Source: Maioricimonas rarisocia
GTDB lineage: Bacteria > Planctomycetota > Planctomycetia > Planctomycetales > Planctomycetaceae
Reading direction: 5' to 3'
DNA: 64,000 bases
Assembly: GCF_007747795.1 (NCBI RefSeq)
Contig: NZ_CP036275.1
Span: 5,572,001-5,636,000, forward strand
This document shows positions 1-9,701 of this stretch, one piece after another (positions within the stretch are counted from its first letter, which is position 1; the number at the start of each line of letters is the position of its first letter). The notes under the pieces were generated by a model that was given only the letters and a program-made list of their open reading frames with translations, was not told the origin of the DNA and did not search any database. Made by a program: the position numbers and the translations under genes.

Positions 1-273
1 ACGCGAGAAGTCGACGACCAGGCCCGTTCCGACGGCTCCCCCCGCCAGACCCGTCCCTGCTCCCCGTGGAATCAGCGGGATGTCGTTCTCGGACGCGTAC
101 CGCGCCAGAACCGCGACATCCTCCCGATCCTGCGGAAAGGCCACTCCGAGCGGACGGATCTCGTACAGGCTCGCATCGGTCGCGTACATCGAACGCGTAA
201 CAACGTCGAATGCGAGGCCGCCGCGGAACATGCCCGCAAGGTCTTCGGAGATCCGTTGCTGCAGTTCATCCAC
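1..273 (-). CDS. FAD-linked oxidase, N-terminal part (cut by window edge)
   Basis: Only the first 91 codons lie in the window; the C-terminus runs off the left edge. The start is a GTG at 273, because an in-frame TGA lies eight codons upstream and no other start codon follows it. The protein contains PRGAGTGLAGGAVG at about residues 68-81, the pyrophosphate-binding loop of the PCMH/FAD_binding_4 fold found in glycolate oxidase GlcD, D-lactate dehydrogenases and related flavoproteins. Substrate cannot be told from this fragment; many planctomycete relatives are large proteins with an added Fe-S domain, which would lie outside the window. It follows the zinc-ribbon gene by 27 nt and is probably cotranscribed with it. 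Confidence 0.8.
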   Translation of the reverse strand, partial: MDELQQRISEDLAGMFRGGLAFDVVTRSMYATDASLYEIRPLGVAFPQDREDVAVLARYASENDIPLIPRGAGTGLAGGAVGTGLVVDFSR

Positions 274-300
274 GGCCCACCACCGTGCCTTTCAGATCGG

Positions 301-768
301 TCACGTTCCGGCCGACTGCTCGAGTCGCAGCCGCTCCTGGCGATACTTCTCCGCCAGTTCGTGGTCAAATCCTGCGTGGCCCGAATCTCCCGTCGAATCA
401 TGGTGCCGTGCCTGGCACCGATAGCACACGAGGATGTCCGGCATGATCCCGAACAGCAGCATGTCGAGTGCCCCGAACGCCAGCAGGATTCCCAGGGCCA
501 GCAGTGGCTGGTGGAAGTACCAGGCGATACTGCTGAGAGCCGCCCCCGCGACAACCGCGGCAATCCCGAGGCGCTGCGGGAAATCCTTCTGACGCCACAG
601 GTCCTGGTTGCCGCAGATCAGGCAGCACCGCGGTCGGTCCCCTTCGAGGTCCCCCGCCGGAATCGCGCGACTCCAGTCACAGGCGGTGCACTGCAGAACC
701 GTCCCCGGTTCAACGGCAACCCGATGCTGCGATTGCTCGCATTTCGGACATCGGTACGACAATCGCAT
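301..768 (-). CDS. Zinc-ribbon membrane protein of unknown function
   Basis: A 155-residue protein that I do not recognise as a named family. It has four CxxC pairs: CPKC near residue 8, CTAC near 29, CLIC near 51 and CYRC near 115, which suggests two zinc ribbons. Two hydrophobic segments (about 70-85 and 89-108) lie between the third and fourth pairs, so the ribbons would sit on the same side of the membrane. ATG at 768 is chosen; a GTG two codons upstream (774) is equally possible, with a GAGG motif just ahead of both. It lies 27 nt upstream of the FAD-oxidase gene. A link to redox or metal handling is only a guess from the neighbour. Confidence 0.7.
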   Translation of the reverse strand: MRLSYRCPKCEQSQHRVAVEPGTVLQCTACDWSRAIPAGDLEGDRPRCCLICGNQDLWRQKDFPQRLGIAAVVAGAALSSIAWYFHQPLLALGILLAFGALDMLLFGIMPDILVCYRCQARHHDSTGDSGHAGFDHELAEKYRQERLRLEQSAGT

Positions 769-861
769 TCTCACTCGTCCTCAACCAGCCCCGCCGATAC
801 GCAACTTCCGCAGCCGTACTGTGCAGGACTGCTTCTACCTGACCCGGTCCCGTCGAGTGTA

Positions 862-1629
862 TCACAACGGGACGTGCAGTTCGCGAGCCAGCAGCAACCC
901 TGTCGCTTCACCCATGAACGCCAGTATCACGGCCGCAAACAGAACGCCGGTCGCCGACTGCGTATTCCGATACTGCAGAATCCGCGCCGTCAGCACCGTT
1001 AGAACCAGCAGGCCGATCAGCCCACCCAGCCAGCGCACCGTCAGCCAGGTCCATTCCACCGGCCCGAGGTCCGCCGCCGGGATCAGGCTCAGCCCGTACA
1101 GTGCCATTCCGCCCCGAACGATCACCGCCAGTCCCAGAATGGTATTCAGCCGCTTCAGTGGCTCCGTCGACATCGACGTGGCTGTCAGGTACCAGTGCCC
1201 CAGCAGCATCGTGCTGACCGATCCACCAATCACCCAGGCCGATGACAGGGCCGACATCGACGCGTGGGTCGACTCGGCCGATGGTTCGGCATACCGGTGC
1301 GGCAGGAATCCGATGACACTTCCCGCGGCCAGCAGGGCCACGACGAACGCCATCACGGTACCCGCCTGGCGCCGCTCGAGCGTCCACAGCACCGAACCGA
1401 CAAACGACGTCACCGCCGCCGCGATGGACAGCCCCTGCAGCCAGCCGGAACCCAGCAGTGTTGCCGCTTCCGTATCGCCGGCGGGAATCGTCAGTGCCGC
1501 CAGCGTCGACAGCCCCAAAACAGCCAGCATCTGGATCCGGAAGTAGCCGGAGGTCACGTCCCGCCGCGGCATCAGGCACCACGTCAGGCTCATTCCCGCC
1601 ACGAGCCGCAGGGTGATCTGGGCAATCAT
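862..1629 (-). CDS. Polytopic membrane protein of unknown function
   Basis: A 255-residue, very hydrophobic protein with about seven or eight predicted membrane helices, starting [12 protein letters not shown]. The start ATG (1629-1627) overlaps the TGA of folE in an ATGA arrangement, so translation is probably coupled to folE. A GHWYLT motif follows a helix near residue 157 and a conserved-looking basic loop (about 95) follows the third helix. No catalytic signature is visible. The coupling with folE might suggest a role near pterin or folate metabolism, but that is inference from position only. Confidence 0.75.
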   Translation of the reverse strand: MIAQITLRLVAGMSLTWCLMPRRDVTSGYFRIQMLAVLGLSTLAALTIPAGDTEAATLLGSGWLQGLSIAAAVTSFVGSVLWTLERRQAGTVMAFVVALLAAGSVIGFLPHRYAEPSAESTHASMSALSSAWVIGGSVSTMLLGHWYLTATSMSTEPLKRLNTILGLAVIVRGGMALYGLSLIPAADLGPVEWTWLTVRWLGGLIGLLVLTVLTARILQYRNTQSATGVLFAAVILAFMGEATGLLLARELHVPL

Positions 1630-2252
1630 TGCCGGTTGATCAGCGCCATCACTTCGGCGCGACTGGACTGGTTCGACTTGAACAGTCCGCGGACCGCACT
1701 GGTCACCGTCAGGCTGCCCGGCTTGCAGATCCCGCGAATCGTCATGCAGGTGTGCGTCGCTTCCAGCACGACCACCACACCTTTCGCATCCAGTTCCCTG
1801 TTGATCAGATCCGCAATCTGGTGCGTCATCCGCTCCTGTACCTGCGGCCGCTTCGAGATCTCTTCCACCACCCGGGCCAGCTTGCTCAGCCCCACCACGC
1901 GACCACGTGGCAGGTATCCGACATGAGCCACCCCCATGAACGGCAGCAGGTGATGCTCGCACATGCTGTTGAAGCTGATGTCCCGCACGAGGACCAGTTC
2001 GTCGTACTGCTCCTCGAAGACCTTCTGCAGGTGACGACCCGGATCGGAATGCAGACCGCCGAACAGTTCCGCATACATCCGCGCGACCCGGCCCGGAGTC
2101 TCGACCAGACTCGAGCGATCGGGATCTTCTCCCACCGCTTCGAGGATCTCCCGGACCGCCCGTTCAATCCGCGGAAGATCCACCGGGGTCGATTCCTGTG
2201 TCACTGCCGCCTTGTCGTCGGTCACGGCCATTCGGTCCAGCTCGAAACTCAT
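1626..2252 (-). CDS. folE: GTP cyclohydrolase I
   Basis: Converts GTP to 7,8-dihydroneopterin triphosphate, the first step toward folate and other pterins; cytosolic homodecamer in the family. The 208-residue product has the zinc-site signature [10 protein letters not shown] at about residues 99-108 and the second zinc cysteine in HTCMTIRG near residue 170, followed by the conserved substrate-binding segment with [16 protein letters not shown] is the usual family motif. A GAGGAGAGG sequence lies just upstream of ATG 2252. It overlaps the following membrane-protein gene by 4 nt and lies about 170 bp downstream of trpA, from which it is separated by a 7-bp repeat array. Confidence 0.96.
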   Translation of the reverse strand: MSFELDRMAVTDDKAAVTQESTPVDLPRIERAVREILEAVGEDPDRSSLVETPGRVARMYAELFGGLHSDPGRHLQKVFEEQYDELVLVRDISFNSMCEHHLLPFMGVAHVGYLPRGRVVGLSKLARVVEEISKRPQVQERMTHQIADLINRELDAKGVVVVLEATHTCMTIRGICKPGSLTVTSAVRGLFKSNQSSRAEVMALINRQ

Positions 2253-2344
2253 GAAAACCTCTCCTCACCCGCAGCCCGGCCCACACGTCAGTGATTCATC
2301 GTACGGTTCGTGCGACCTCGCGAATACGACCTCCCGCCCGATCT

Positions 2345-2428
2345 GCTTCCTGCTTCCTGCTTCCTACTTCCTGCTTCCTGCTTCCTGCTTCCTGCTTCCT
2401 GCTTCCTACTTCCTGCTTCCTTACTCCT
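2345..2428. repeat. 7-bp tandem array 1 (GCTTCCT/ACTTCCT), abutting trpA stop
   Basis: Eleven contiguous heptamers occupy 2345-2421, nine GCTTCCT and two ACTTCCT, followed by a degenerate twelfth unit TACTCCT (2422-2428). On the trpA coding strand it reads GGAAGCA repeated. The trpA stop codon (2423-2421) is made from the junction of units 11 and 12, and the last TrpA codons (GAG GAG) lie in the decayed end. The plus strand is pure pyrimidine apart from the first base of each unit. Confidence 0.97.
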
Positions 2429-3266
2429 CACTCCCGTGCGCCGCCGCGACCATCTCGCCCGCGAACGCTCCGATCTGCTCCAGCACCGCATCCACGTCCG
2501 CCTCGCCGTCGGCAACTCTCTGAAAATGACGCACGATTCCCGAACCGACAATGACGCCGTCGGCCCGTTCCCGCAGCGGATCGACATGCTCCGGCCGGCT
2601 GATGCCGAAGCCGACCGCCAGCGGCAAATCCGTCTCCTGCCGCAGCCACTCCAGTTGCGACAGCAGGTTTTCCGCCACCTGTTCCCGCACACCCGTGATG
2701 CCGGCGACTGCAATGCAGTAAACGAATCCCGAACAGGAGGCCAGCACCTGCTTGACCCGCTCGCGGGGCGTCGTCGGTGCCACCAGCTGCACCAGGTCCA
2801 GGCCGTGCTTCTGCGTCAGGCCGAAGAACTCCGTCGCTTCGTCGCCCGGCAGATCCGGCACGATGAAACCGGCAAAGCCCGCTTCCTTTGCTTCCTGAAC
2901 GAACGTCTCAGGCCCGTGGCGGAAGATGATCGCGAACGAGACCATCGCCACCAGCGGCGGCGTCCCGTCTTTCGGCAAGCCAGCGATCGCATCGAAGATC
3001 TGCCGCACCGTCAGCTTGTGCTCCAGTGCCCGCGTATACGACGCCTGGATTACCGGCCCGTCGGCAATCGGATCGCTGTACGGAAAACCGACTTCGATCA
3101 GATCGACGTTCTTGCCGGCCAGTTCCCGGATCAGCCGCACCGTCGCAGTCAGATCCGGGTCACCTGCAGTGACGAACGGCATGAACGCCAGCCGGCCCTC
3201 ACTCCGCAAACGCTCAAATGTGGACGAAATCGCGGTGGTCAACGCACTCTCTTTCGCTTCAGCCAC
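2421..3266 (-). CDS. trpA: Tryptophan synthase alpha subunit
   Basis: Cleaves indole-3-glycerol phosphate to indole and glyceraldehyde-3-phosphate, passing indole to TrpB in the alpha2-beta2 complex. The 281-residue protein is a full-length TIM barrel; the catalytic Glu58 sits in LIEVGFPYSDP and Asp69 in PIADGP. The start is GTG at 3266, 21 nt after the trpB stop. A phosphate-binding loop GFGISRPEHV is visible in the C-terminal third. It ends inside a 7-bp repeat array. The other trp genes are not in the window, so trpBA forms a separate two-gene unit here. Confidence 0.96.
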   Translation of the reverse strand: MAEAKESALTTAISSTFERLRSEGRLAFMPFVTAGDPDLTATVRLIRELAGKNVDLIEVGFPYSDPIADGPVIQASYTRALEHKLTVRQIFDAIAGLPKDGTPPLVAMVSFAIIFRHGPETFVQEAKEAGFAGFIVPDLPGDEATEFFGLTQKHGLDLVQLVAPTTPRERVKQVLASCSGFVYCIAVAGITGVREQVAENLLSQLEWLRQETDLPLAVGFGISRPEHVDPLRERADGVIVGSGIVRHFQRVADGEADVDAVLEQIGAFAGEMVAAAHGSEE

Positions 3267-3287
3267 GGCTGGATGCCGCTGGGTCGT

Positions 3288-4493
3288 TCAGATTTCCTGG
3301 CCCGTCAGCCGGGCAACTTCCGCCACATCCTTGTCGCCGCGGCCCGACAGGCAGACCACGATCACGTCCTCGGAACTCCGCTGCTTTGCCGCCCGCATCG
3401 CATGAGCAATCGCGTGCGAGCTTTCGACAGCCGGCAGAATCCCCTCCAGACGGGCCACAGTCTGGAACGTCTCGATGGCGTCCTGATCGCTCGACGTCGT
3501 GTACTGCACGCGCCCGGTCGACTTCCAGTAGCTGTGCTCGGGCCCCACGCCGGGATAATCCAGCCCTGCCGAGACCGAATGCACATCCTGCGTCTGACCG
3601 TCCTCGTCCTGCAGCACGTAGCTGTAGCTGCCGTGCAGGATCCCCGGCTGCCCGTACGAGAGCGGGCTCGCATGCTGCCCCGGTTCGGCCCCGAGTCCGC
3701 CCGCTTCAACGCCCGTCAGCGCGACACCGTCGTCCTCAACGAACGGATAGAACATGCCGGCCGCATTCGAACCGCCGCCGACACAGGCAATCACTTCGTC
3801 CGGCAGTCGTCCGATCCGCTCCTGGCACTGCTCGCGGGTTTCGCTGCCGATCACCGACTGGAAGTCCCGCACAATCATCGGAAACGGATGCGGCCCCACG
3901 GCCGACCCCAGGATGTAATGGGTCGACTCGACACTCCCCATCCAGTCCCGCATTGCCTCGTTGGTCGCATCCTTGAGCGTCCGCGAACCACTCGTGACCG
4001 GCCGGACCTCGGCCCCCAGCGTCCGCATGTTGAAGACGTTCAGCCGCTGCCGGCGAATGTCCTCTTCACCCATGTAAACGACGCATTCGAGACCGAATCG
4101 GGCACACGCGGTCGCCGTCGCCACGCCATGCTGACCGGCACCGGTCTCGGCGATGACCCGCTTCTTGCCCATCCGAAGGGTCAGCAGCCCCTGCCCGATC
4201 GTGTTGTTGATCTTGTGGGCGCCGGTGTGGTTAAGGTCTTCCCGCTTCAGATAGATCTGAGCGCCGCCGCAGTGCTCGGTCAACCGCTCGGCGAAGTACA
4301 GCGGACTCGGACGACCGACATACGTCCTGAGCAGCAGCTCAAGTCGCTGGCGAAACTCCGGATCCTGCTTCGCACGCTCGTACTCCTTGCCCAGTTCGTC
4401 GAGCGCATGCATCAGCGTCTCGGGAACGAAGCGGCGGCCGAACTCGCCAAAACGCCCCGAGGCGTCCGGGACGTTCTTCGTAGCGACAGACAT
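3288..4493 (-). CDS. trpB: Tryptophan synthase beta subunit
   Basis: PLP enzyme that condenses indole with L-serine to give tryptophan. The 401-residue product has the PLP lysine Lys94 in HTGAHKINN, the GAGQHG loop, and the phosphate-binding [10 protein letters not shown]. Length and motifs match TrpB1, the partner of TrpA, and not the longer TrpB2 type. ATG 4493 is the start; the upstream 659 bp hold no gene, so the promoter of trpBA presumably lies there. Confidence 0.97.
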   Translation of the reverse strand: MSVATKNVPDASGRFGEFGRRFVPETLMHALDELGKEYERAKQDPEFRQRLELLLRTYVGRPSPLYFAERLTEHCGGAQIYLKREDLNHTGAHKINNTIGQGLLTLRMGKKRVIAETGAGQHGVATATACARFGLECVVYMGEEDIRRQRLNVFNMRTLGAEVRPVTSGSRTLKDATNEAMRDWMGSVESTHYILGSAVGPHPFPMIVRDFQSVIGSETREQCQERIGRLPDEVIACVGGGSNAAGMFYPFVEDDGVALTGVEAGGLGAEPGQHASPLSYGQPGILHGSYSYVLQDEDGQTQDVHSVSAGLDYPGVGPEHSYWKSTGRVQYTTSSDQDAIETFQTVARLEGILPAVESSHAIAHAMRAAKQRSSEDVIVVCLSGRGDKDVAEVARLTGQEI

Positions 4494-5152
4494 AACTCAA
4501 CTCATTGCAAGTGGTTCAGAACGGCGTGTCATCGTCGGGTCGACGCCCTCGCTGCCAGTTGACTCGGCAGGGACGTACGTCGATCGCAATCGGACTCACC
4601 GCACAGGCAGACACGGCATTATGGAAGCCCCGCGCGACAGCGTCAACGGGGCGAACGATCAGGTGCGAGCCACAGGGACCGGACCGGACCCGGGGAATTC
4701 CTGACGGCCCTGCGGTCATGCCGGAAAGCCCGCGGTCTTCGTTCCGCGGGAGCAGCGACCGTGCCGCGAAACGCACAGCTGCCCCGAGCCGGCGACTTTC
4801 TTCCCCAGACGGGTGCCGGACAGCGTGCACCACAAAAGCGAAAGTTGAGCAGCAACTCCCGCCTCAATCGCCGGTCGCGCAGGCAAAGTATCGCTTCTCG
4901 CCTCGCGTCGCACATGCCGGGGCGCGACGCTGAGCAACAAACAGCAGGCACCCGACGCGCGCCAGGGCAATGCCTCTCGGTCAGCGCGACCCGTTCGAGG
5001 CGTATCACCCGCCTTCCGACGGTCGGGAGCTACGGCATGCTCGCCCGCCGCCGACGTGAGAGCATGGCACCCACGCGGACTCCTGCTTCCTGCTTCCTAC
5101 TTCCTACTTCCTACTTCCTACTTCCTACTTCCTACTTCCTGACTCCTCCCGA
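4494..5152. other. Gene-free interval between carB and trpB
   Basis: 659 bp between the carB stop and the trpB start. Possible reading frames here have low-complexity Arg/Ser/Pro-rich products with no recognisable domain or ribosome binding site, so I call no gene. Its carB-proximal end holds heptamer array 2 (5078-5147). The remainder should contain the trpBA promoter, but I could not pick a convincing -35/-10 pair. No riboswitch, T-box or leader peptide rich in Trp codons was found. Confidence 0.6.
5078..5147. repeat. 7-bp tandem array 2 (ACTTCCT), 5 nt after carB stop
   Basis: Ten heptamers: GACTCCT, two GCTTCCT, six identical ACTTCCT, then GACTCCT at 5141-5147. It begins 5 nt beyond the carB stop codon in the direction of carB transcription, where the RNA would read GGAAGUA repeated. 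Same orientation on the plus strand as the other three arrays. Confidence 0.97.
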
Positions 5153-8100
5153 CTACCCACTCGTCTGGGCCTGAACCATCCAGTCCTGCAGAGCCTGAAC
5201 CTGGGGAGCCGGGTTCTCGATCAGGTATTCGATCGCCTGCACCATGGCGTAACAGCCGGGCAGCGTCGTCGAACATGGGACACCGTAGGCGACTGCCGCC
5301 GACCGGATCCGACCTTCGTCCGTCCGGGCACCACGACCGCTCGGCGTGTTGAAGATGAACTGCACGTCGCCGTTGACCATGAAGTCCAGCAGGTTCGGAC
5401 GCCCTTCCTGGACCTTGCGGACTGCTTCGGCTTTCAGCCCCGCTTCCTGCAGCACGCGGGCCGTACCAGCCGTCGCGATGATCCTGAAGCCGAGCCGCTC
5501 CAGCCGTCGCGCCCCCTCGATGAAGGCATGCTTGTGCTTGCCGGCCATGCTGATGAAGACCGTCCCGTCGCTCGGCAGTGCCACGCCCGAAGCCAGCTGG
5601 CTCTTGGCGAAAGCCGGAGCGAATTCGTGGTCGATTCCCATCACTTCGCCGGTCGACCGCATTTCCGGGCCGAGCACGATATCCACTCCCGCGAACCGGG
5701 CAAACGGGAAGACACTCTCTTTGACCGAACAGTGCTCCGGCCAGACTTCTTCTGTGATGCCCTGCTCCTTGAGCGACACGCCCGCCATCACCTTGGCCGC
5801 CATTCGGGCCAGCGACAACCCCGTCGCCTTCGACACGAACGGAGACGTTCGCGATGCCCGCGGATTCACCTCCAGGATGTAGACCGTGTGCTTCGGCACT
5901 TCGCCGTCGCCGGCATCCTCGCGCTTCACCGCGTACTGAATGTTCATCAGCCCGCGGACCTGCAGTTCCTTGGCCAGAGCGTACGTGGCCTGACGGATTT
6001 CCTCGATCACTTCCGGCGGCAGCGAGAACGGCGGCAGGGCACAGGCAGAGTCACCACTGTGAACCCCCGCCTCTTCGATATGCTCCATCACGCCGCCGAC
6101 CAGCGTCGTCTCGCCATCCGAAATGGCGTCGACATCCACCTCGCTGGCATCTTCGAGGAACTTGTCGATCAGCACCGGGTGATCCGGCGACGCGTCGACC
6201 GCCTCGGTCATGTACCGCACCAGCGACGGCTCGTCGTAGCAGATTTCCATCGCCCGGCCACCGAGCACGTAGCTGGGACGCACGAGCACGGGATAACCGA
6301 TCCGGGACGCCTGCAGCCGGGCCGATTCAATGTCGGTCGCGATGCCGTTGGGCGGCTGGCGAAGCCCCAGTTTGTTAAGAATCGCCTGGAACCGTTCCCG
6401 GTCTTCGGCCGCGTCGATCATGTCCGGCGAGGTGCCGATGATCTTCACACCGGCCGCTTCCAGACCACGGGCCAGATTCAGCGGCGTCTGCCCCCCGAAC
6501 TGCACGATCACGCCGTCCGGCTCGAGCCGATCGCAGATATTGAGGACGTCTTCGGTCGTCAGCGGCTCGAAGAACAGCAGATCCGAGGTATCGAAGTCGG
6601 TCGAGACCGTCTCGGGGTTCGAGTTCACCATGATGCTCTCGATCCCGAGCTCATCCATGGCGAACGCCGCCTGACAGCAGCAGTAATCGAACTCGATCCC
6701 CTGGCCGATCCGGTTCGGACCACCGCCGAGAATCATCACCCGCCGCGGCTTGTCCGGGTTGCGGCCGGGCGTCTCGTCTTCCTGCTCGTACGTCGAGTAG
6801 TAGTACGGCGTGTACGCCTCGAACTCGGCAGCACAGGTATCCACCTGCTTGAAGGTCGCGACGATTCCGCGGGCTTTGCGATCCCGACGGACGTCGATCT
6901 CGGTCGCCTGCCACCAGTGAGCCAGCTGCTTGTCCGAGAAACCGGCCTGCTTGGCCCGACGCATCAGCTCATCGCTGACGTCTTCCAGACGACCGGCCGC
7001 CTGCAGCTCCTCTTCGAGCTTGACCAGATCCCGCAGACTCCGCAGGAACCACGGGTCGATCGATGTCAGTCCCTGAATCTCCTCGACCGTCATACCCGCC
7101 TTGAGGGCATACCGGATGGAGAAGATCCGCTCTGCGTTCGGCGTCGCCAGATTGCGGCGGATGTCGTCGATCGCCGGCTGACGATCGGTTCCCCACAGAT
7201 CCTTCTTGCCGCCCCCGAACCCGAAATGACCGATCTCCAGACCACGTATCGCCTTCTGGAACGACTCCTTGAAGGTCCGGCCGATCGCCATCGTTTCGCC
7301 GACCGACTTCATCTGCACCGTCAGCGTCGGGTCGGCGTCCGGGAATTTCTCGAACGTCCACCGTGGGAACTTCGTGACGACATAGTCGATCGTCGGTTCG
7401 AAGCAGGCGAGCGTCTTTTGCGTGATGTCGTTGGGAATCTCGTCCAGCCGATAGCCGACCGCCAGCTTCGCCGCGATCTTGGCGATCGGGAAACCGGTCG
7501 CCTTCGACGCCAGGGCGCTGGAACGGCTGACGCGGGGATTCATTTCGATGATCACCATCCGTCCCGTTTCGGGATTGATGGCAAACTGCACGTTCGAGCC
7601 GCCGGTCTCGACGCCGATCTCGCGCATGCAGGCCATCGTGGCGTCCCGCATCCGCTGATACTCCTTGTCGGTCAGCGTCTGGGCCGGCGCGACGGTGATC
7701 GAGTCGCCGGTGTGCACCCCCATCGGGTCGAAGTTCTCGATGGCGCAGATGATGACCACGTTGTCGGCGCAGTCACGCATCACCTCCATCTCGTACTCTT
7801 TCCAGCCGAGCACCGACTCTTCGAGCAGGACTTCGCTGACCGGCGAGAGTTTCAGTCCGTGGCGGACCTTCTCCTCGAACTCTTCCTTGTTGTAGGCAAT
7901 GCCGCCGCCGCTGCCACCGAGCGTGTAACTGGGCCGGATGATGACGGGCAGACCAATCTCCCGCATCGCGTCGCGGGCTTCCTGCAGGTTGTGCACCACC
8001 CGGCTCTGCGGCACATCCAGGCCGATCTTCGTCATCGCGTCCTTGAAGGACTCCCGGCCTTCCGCCTTGGCGATGACGTCCGCCCGGGCCCCGATCATCT

Positions 8101-8440
8101 CGACGCCCAGCTGGTCGAGGATCCCCCGACGATACAGGTCCATCGCCGTATTCAGGCCGGTCTGGCCACCGAGGGTCGGCAGCAGCGCATCGGGCCGCTC
8201 CTTCTCGATGATCTTGGCGACGTACTCCCAGCTGATCGGCTCGATGTACGTCCGATCCGCCATCTCCGGATCGGTCATGATGGTCGCCGGGTTCGAATTC
8301 ACCAGGACGACTTCATAGCCCTCATCCCGCAGCGCTTTGCACGCCTGCGTCCCGGAATAGTCGAACTCGCAGGCCTGACCGATCACGATCGGACCTGAAC
8401 CGATAATCAGAATCTTCTTGATGTCGTCGCGGCGCGGCAC
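5153..8440 (-). CDS. carB: Carbamoyl-phosphate synthase large subunit
   Basis: Makes carbamoyl phosphate from bicarbonate, two ATP and ammonia delivered by the small subunit CarA, feeding pyrimidine and arginine synthesis. The 1095-residue protein shows the internal duplication of the family: [19 protein letters not shown] opens the first ATP-grasp half and [19 protein letters not shown] the second (about residue 570). An oligomerisation region lies between them and an MGS-like allosteric domain ([15 protein letters not shown] onward, about 950-1095) ends it. The start is a GTG at 8440 with no strong ribosome binding site. carA is not in this window. It is divergent from coaB across 226 bp. 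Confidence 0.97.
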   Translation of the reverse strand: MPRRDDIKKILIIGSGPIVIGQACEFDYSGTQACKALRDEGYEVVLVNSNPATIMTDPEMADRTYIEPISWEYVAKIIEKERPDALLPTLGGQTGLNTAMDLYRRGILDQLGVEMIGARADVIAKAEGRESFKDAMTKIGLDVPQSRVVHNLQEARDAMREIGLPVIIRPSYTLGGSGGGIAYNKEEFEEKVRHGLKLSPVSEVLLEESVLGWKEYEMEVMRDCADNVVIICAIENFDPMGVHTGDSITVAPAQTLTDKEYQRMRDATMACMREIGVETGGSNVQFAINPETGRMVIIEMNPRVSRSSALASKATGFPIAKIAAKLAVGYRLDEIPNDITQKTLACFEPTIDYVVTKFPRWTFEKFPDADPTLTVQMKSVGETMAIGRTFKESFQKAIRGLEIGHFGFGGGKKDLWGTDRQPAIDDIRRNLATPNAERIFSIRYALKAGMTVEEIQGLTSIDPWFLRSLRDLVKLEEELQAAGRLEDVSDELMRRAKQAGFSDKQLAHWWQATEIDVRRDRKARGIVATFKQVDTCAAEFEAYTPYYYSTYEQEDETPGRNPDKPRRVMILGGGPNRIGQGIEFDYCCCQAAFAMDELGIESIMVNSNPETVSTDFDTSDLLFFEPLTTEDVLNICDRLEPDGVIVQFGGQTPLNLARGLEAAGVKIIGTSPDMIDAAEDRERFQAILNKLGLRQPPNGIATDIESARLQASRIGYPVLVRPSYVLGGRAMEICYDEPSLVRYMTEAVDASPDHPVLIDKFLEDASEVDVDAISDGETTLVGGVMEHIEEAGVHSGDSACALPPFSLPPEVIEEIRQATYALAKELQVRGLMNIQYAVKREDAGDGEVPKHTVYILEVNPRASRTSPFVSKATGLSLARMAAKVMAGVSLKEQGITEEVWPEHCSVKESVFPFARFAGVDIVLGPEMRSTGEVMGIDHEFAPAFAKSQLASGVALPSDGTVFISMAGKHKHAFIEGARRLERLGFRIIATAGTARVLQEAGLKAEAVRKVQEGRPNLLDFMVNGDVQFIFNTPSGRGARTDEGRIRSAAVAYGVPCSTTLPGCYAMVQAIEYLIENPAPQVQALQDWMVQAQTSG

Positions 8441-8666
8441 AGTTGAATGTCACTCGGCAAGTTGCGAACGTGGGAGGGTGGGCAGCGTGCTCAAACCGCC
8501 CGACGTGCGATGCAGGCCGGAACGGAAAGCGGGCGCAAAATCTCACCAACGGTACCAACCGATCGCGGAGATTCAAGCGTCCGGCCTCGCCTGACTTCAC
8601 TGAGAGTGAACATTTCGAGTTCCGACCGCCGCGAACTCCCTCCCGCCCCCCGAGGATCCCCTCCCT

Positions 8667-9284
8667 GTGCGACTGCTCATCACCGCCGGTCCGACCCGCG
8701 AATACATCGACGACGTCCGCTACGTCTCCAACGCCAGCAGCGGTCGGATGGGCTACGCGATCGCCGAAGCGGCTCTCGCCGCCGGCTGGGATGTCGTCCT
8801 CGTCAGCGGCCCGGTCGACCTCGCCCCCCCGATCGGATGCGAATTCCACTCCGTCGTCACCACCGACCAGATGCGGGACGCCTGCCTGCAGCTGTTTCCC
8901 GGCTGCGACGGCGTCATAGCCGCGGCAGCCGTCTCCGACTATCGCCCACTCCAGCGGATTACCGGCAAACTTTCGAAGACCGGCGGTCCCATCACGATCG
9001 AGATGATCGAAACCGACGACGTCCTCGCCAAACTGGGCCACATCAAGGAGAACCGCTGGGTCGTCGGCTTCGCCCTCGAAGCACAGAACCCCCGCGAAAA
9101 CGCTCTTCAGAAACTCCGCCGCAAGAACTGCGACTGGATCGTCCTCAACGGCCCGGCCGCCATCGGGGCCGACACCAACGACGTGGAACTGCTCGCCCCC
9201 TCGGGAGACTCCGTCGCCCACTGGACCGGCACCAAACGGGACATCGCCGCCGATCTGATCGCCTGGCTCGCCCGCGAAACCTGA
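8667..9284 (+). CDS. coaB: Phosphopantothenate–cysteine ligase, stand-alone CoaB
   Basis: Joins 4'-phosphopantothenate and cysteine in coenzyme A synthesis. The 205-residue product is only the CoaB half of the usual two-domain CoaBC protein: it opens with LLITAGPTREYIDDVRYVSN and carries SSGRMG, the AAAVSDYRP motif and a Lys-rich KLSKTGG segment. There is no room for a CoaC flavodoxin-like decarboxylase domain upstream, because carB starts 226 bp away on the other strand. The start is GTG 8667 with GAGGA ten bases upstream. CoaC is presumably encoded elsewhere. A heptamer array follows 24 nt after its stop. Confidence 0.9.
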   Translation: MRLLITAGPTREYIDDVRYVSNASSGRMGYAIAEAALAAGWDVVLVSGPVDLAPPIGCEFHSVVTTDQMRDACLQLFPGCDGVIAAAAVSDYRPLQRITGKLSKTGGPITIEMIETDDVLAKLGHIKENRWVVGFALEAQNPRENALQKLRRKNCDWIVLNGPAAIGADTNDVELLAPSGDSVAHWTGTKRDIAADLIAWLARET

Positions 9285-9701
9285 AGCCGCCCCCCTCCCT
9301 GCTCTCCCGATTCCTCATTCCTGATTCCTCCCTCCTACTTCCTGCTTCCTACTTCCTCCCCAACCGCTACCGCCGACTCGACCCCTATTCCGTTGTCGCA
9401 AAGCAACCGATCACGTTGCAGAAATCCGACACGGCGCGCCACGTGTGGTACGTTTGAGCTGAAGACGGACCGCAACCCGAGGCGACTCTCGCCTCGCATC
9501 GCAGCTCCCGATTCACCGCGATGTCACCACCTGTCGGACGGACTCCGACCGGAAAGGTGCTCCGCGGGCCTGCATCCTGGTCGCCGGCAAAGACGGTCGG
9601 CTCCCTGAACGTGAGAACACCGTTGTTCGGCAACGGACCGCCGAAGTTCCGCCCAGCGACAGCGCCCAGAGCCATTGCGCTCCCGGTGCGCGCATTCCAC
9701 C
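9285..9701. other. Intergenic region between coaB and ftsK
   Basis: 417 bp without a credible gene. It holds heptamer array 3 at 9309-9357; the rest presumably carries the ftsK promoter. No clear terminator hairpin or promoter hexamers were found. Confidence 0.6.
9309..9357. repeat. 7-bp tandem array 3 (degenerate), after coaB
   Basis: Seven units: GATTCCT, CATTCCT, GATTCCT, CCCTCCT, ACTTCCT, GCTTCCT, ACTTCCT. It starts 24 nt after the coaB stop and is the most decayed of the four arrays. Its orientation on the plus strand is the same as in arrays 1, 2 and 4, although the adjacent gene is on the opposite strand from those at arrays 1 and 2. Confidence 0.9.

Noticed and set aside
2310-2554. 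Small proteins with CFLLPAS-type repeats at the heptamer arrays
   Set aside because: They are translations of the 7-bp DNA repeat and have no start signal; treated as repeat arrays instead.
5528-8398. Long plus-strand open frame antisense to carB
   Set aside because: Composition is His/Arg/Asp-rich and lacks any domain; it is the shadow of the conserved carB frame.
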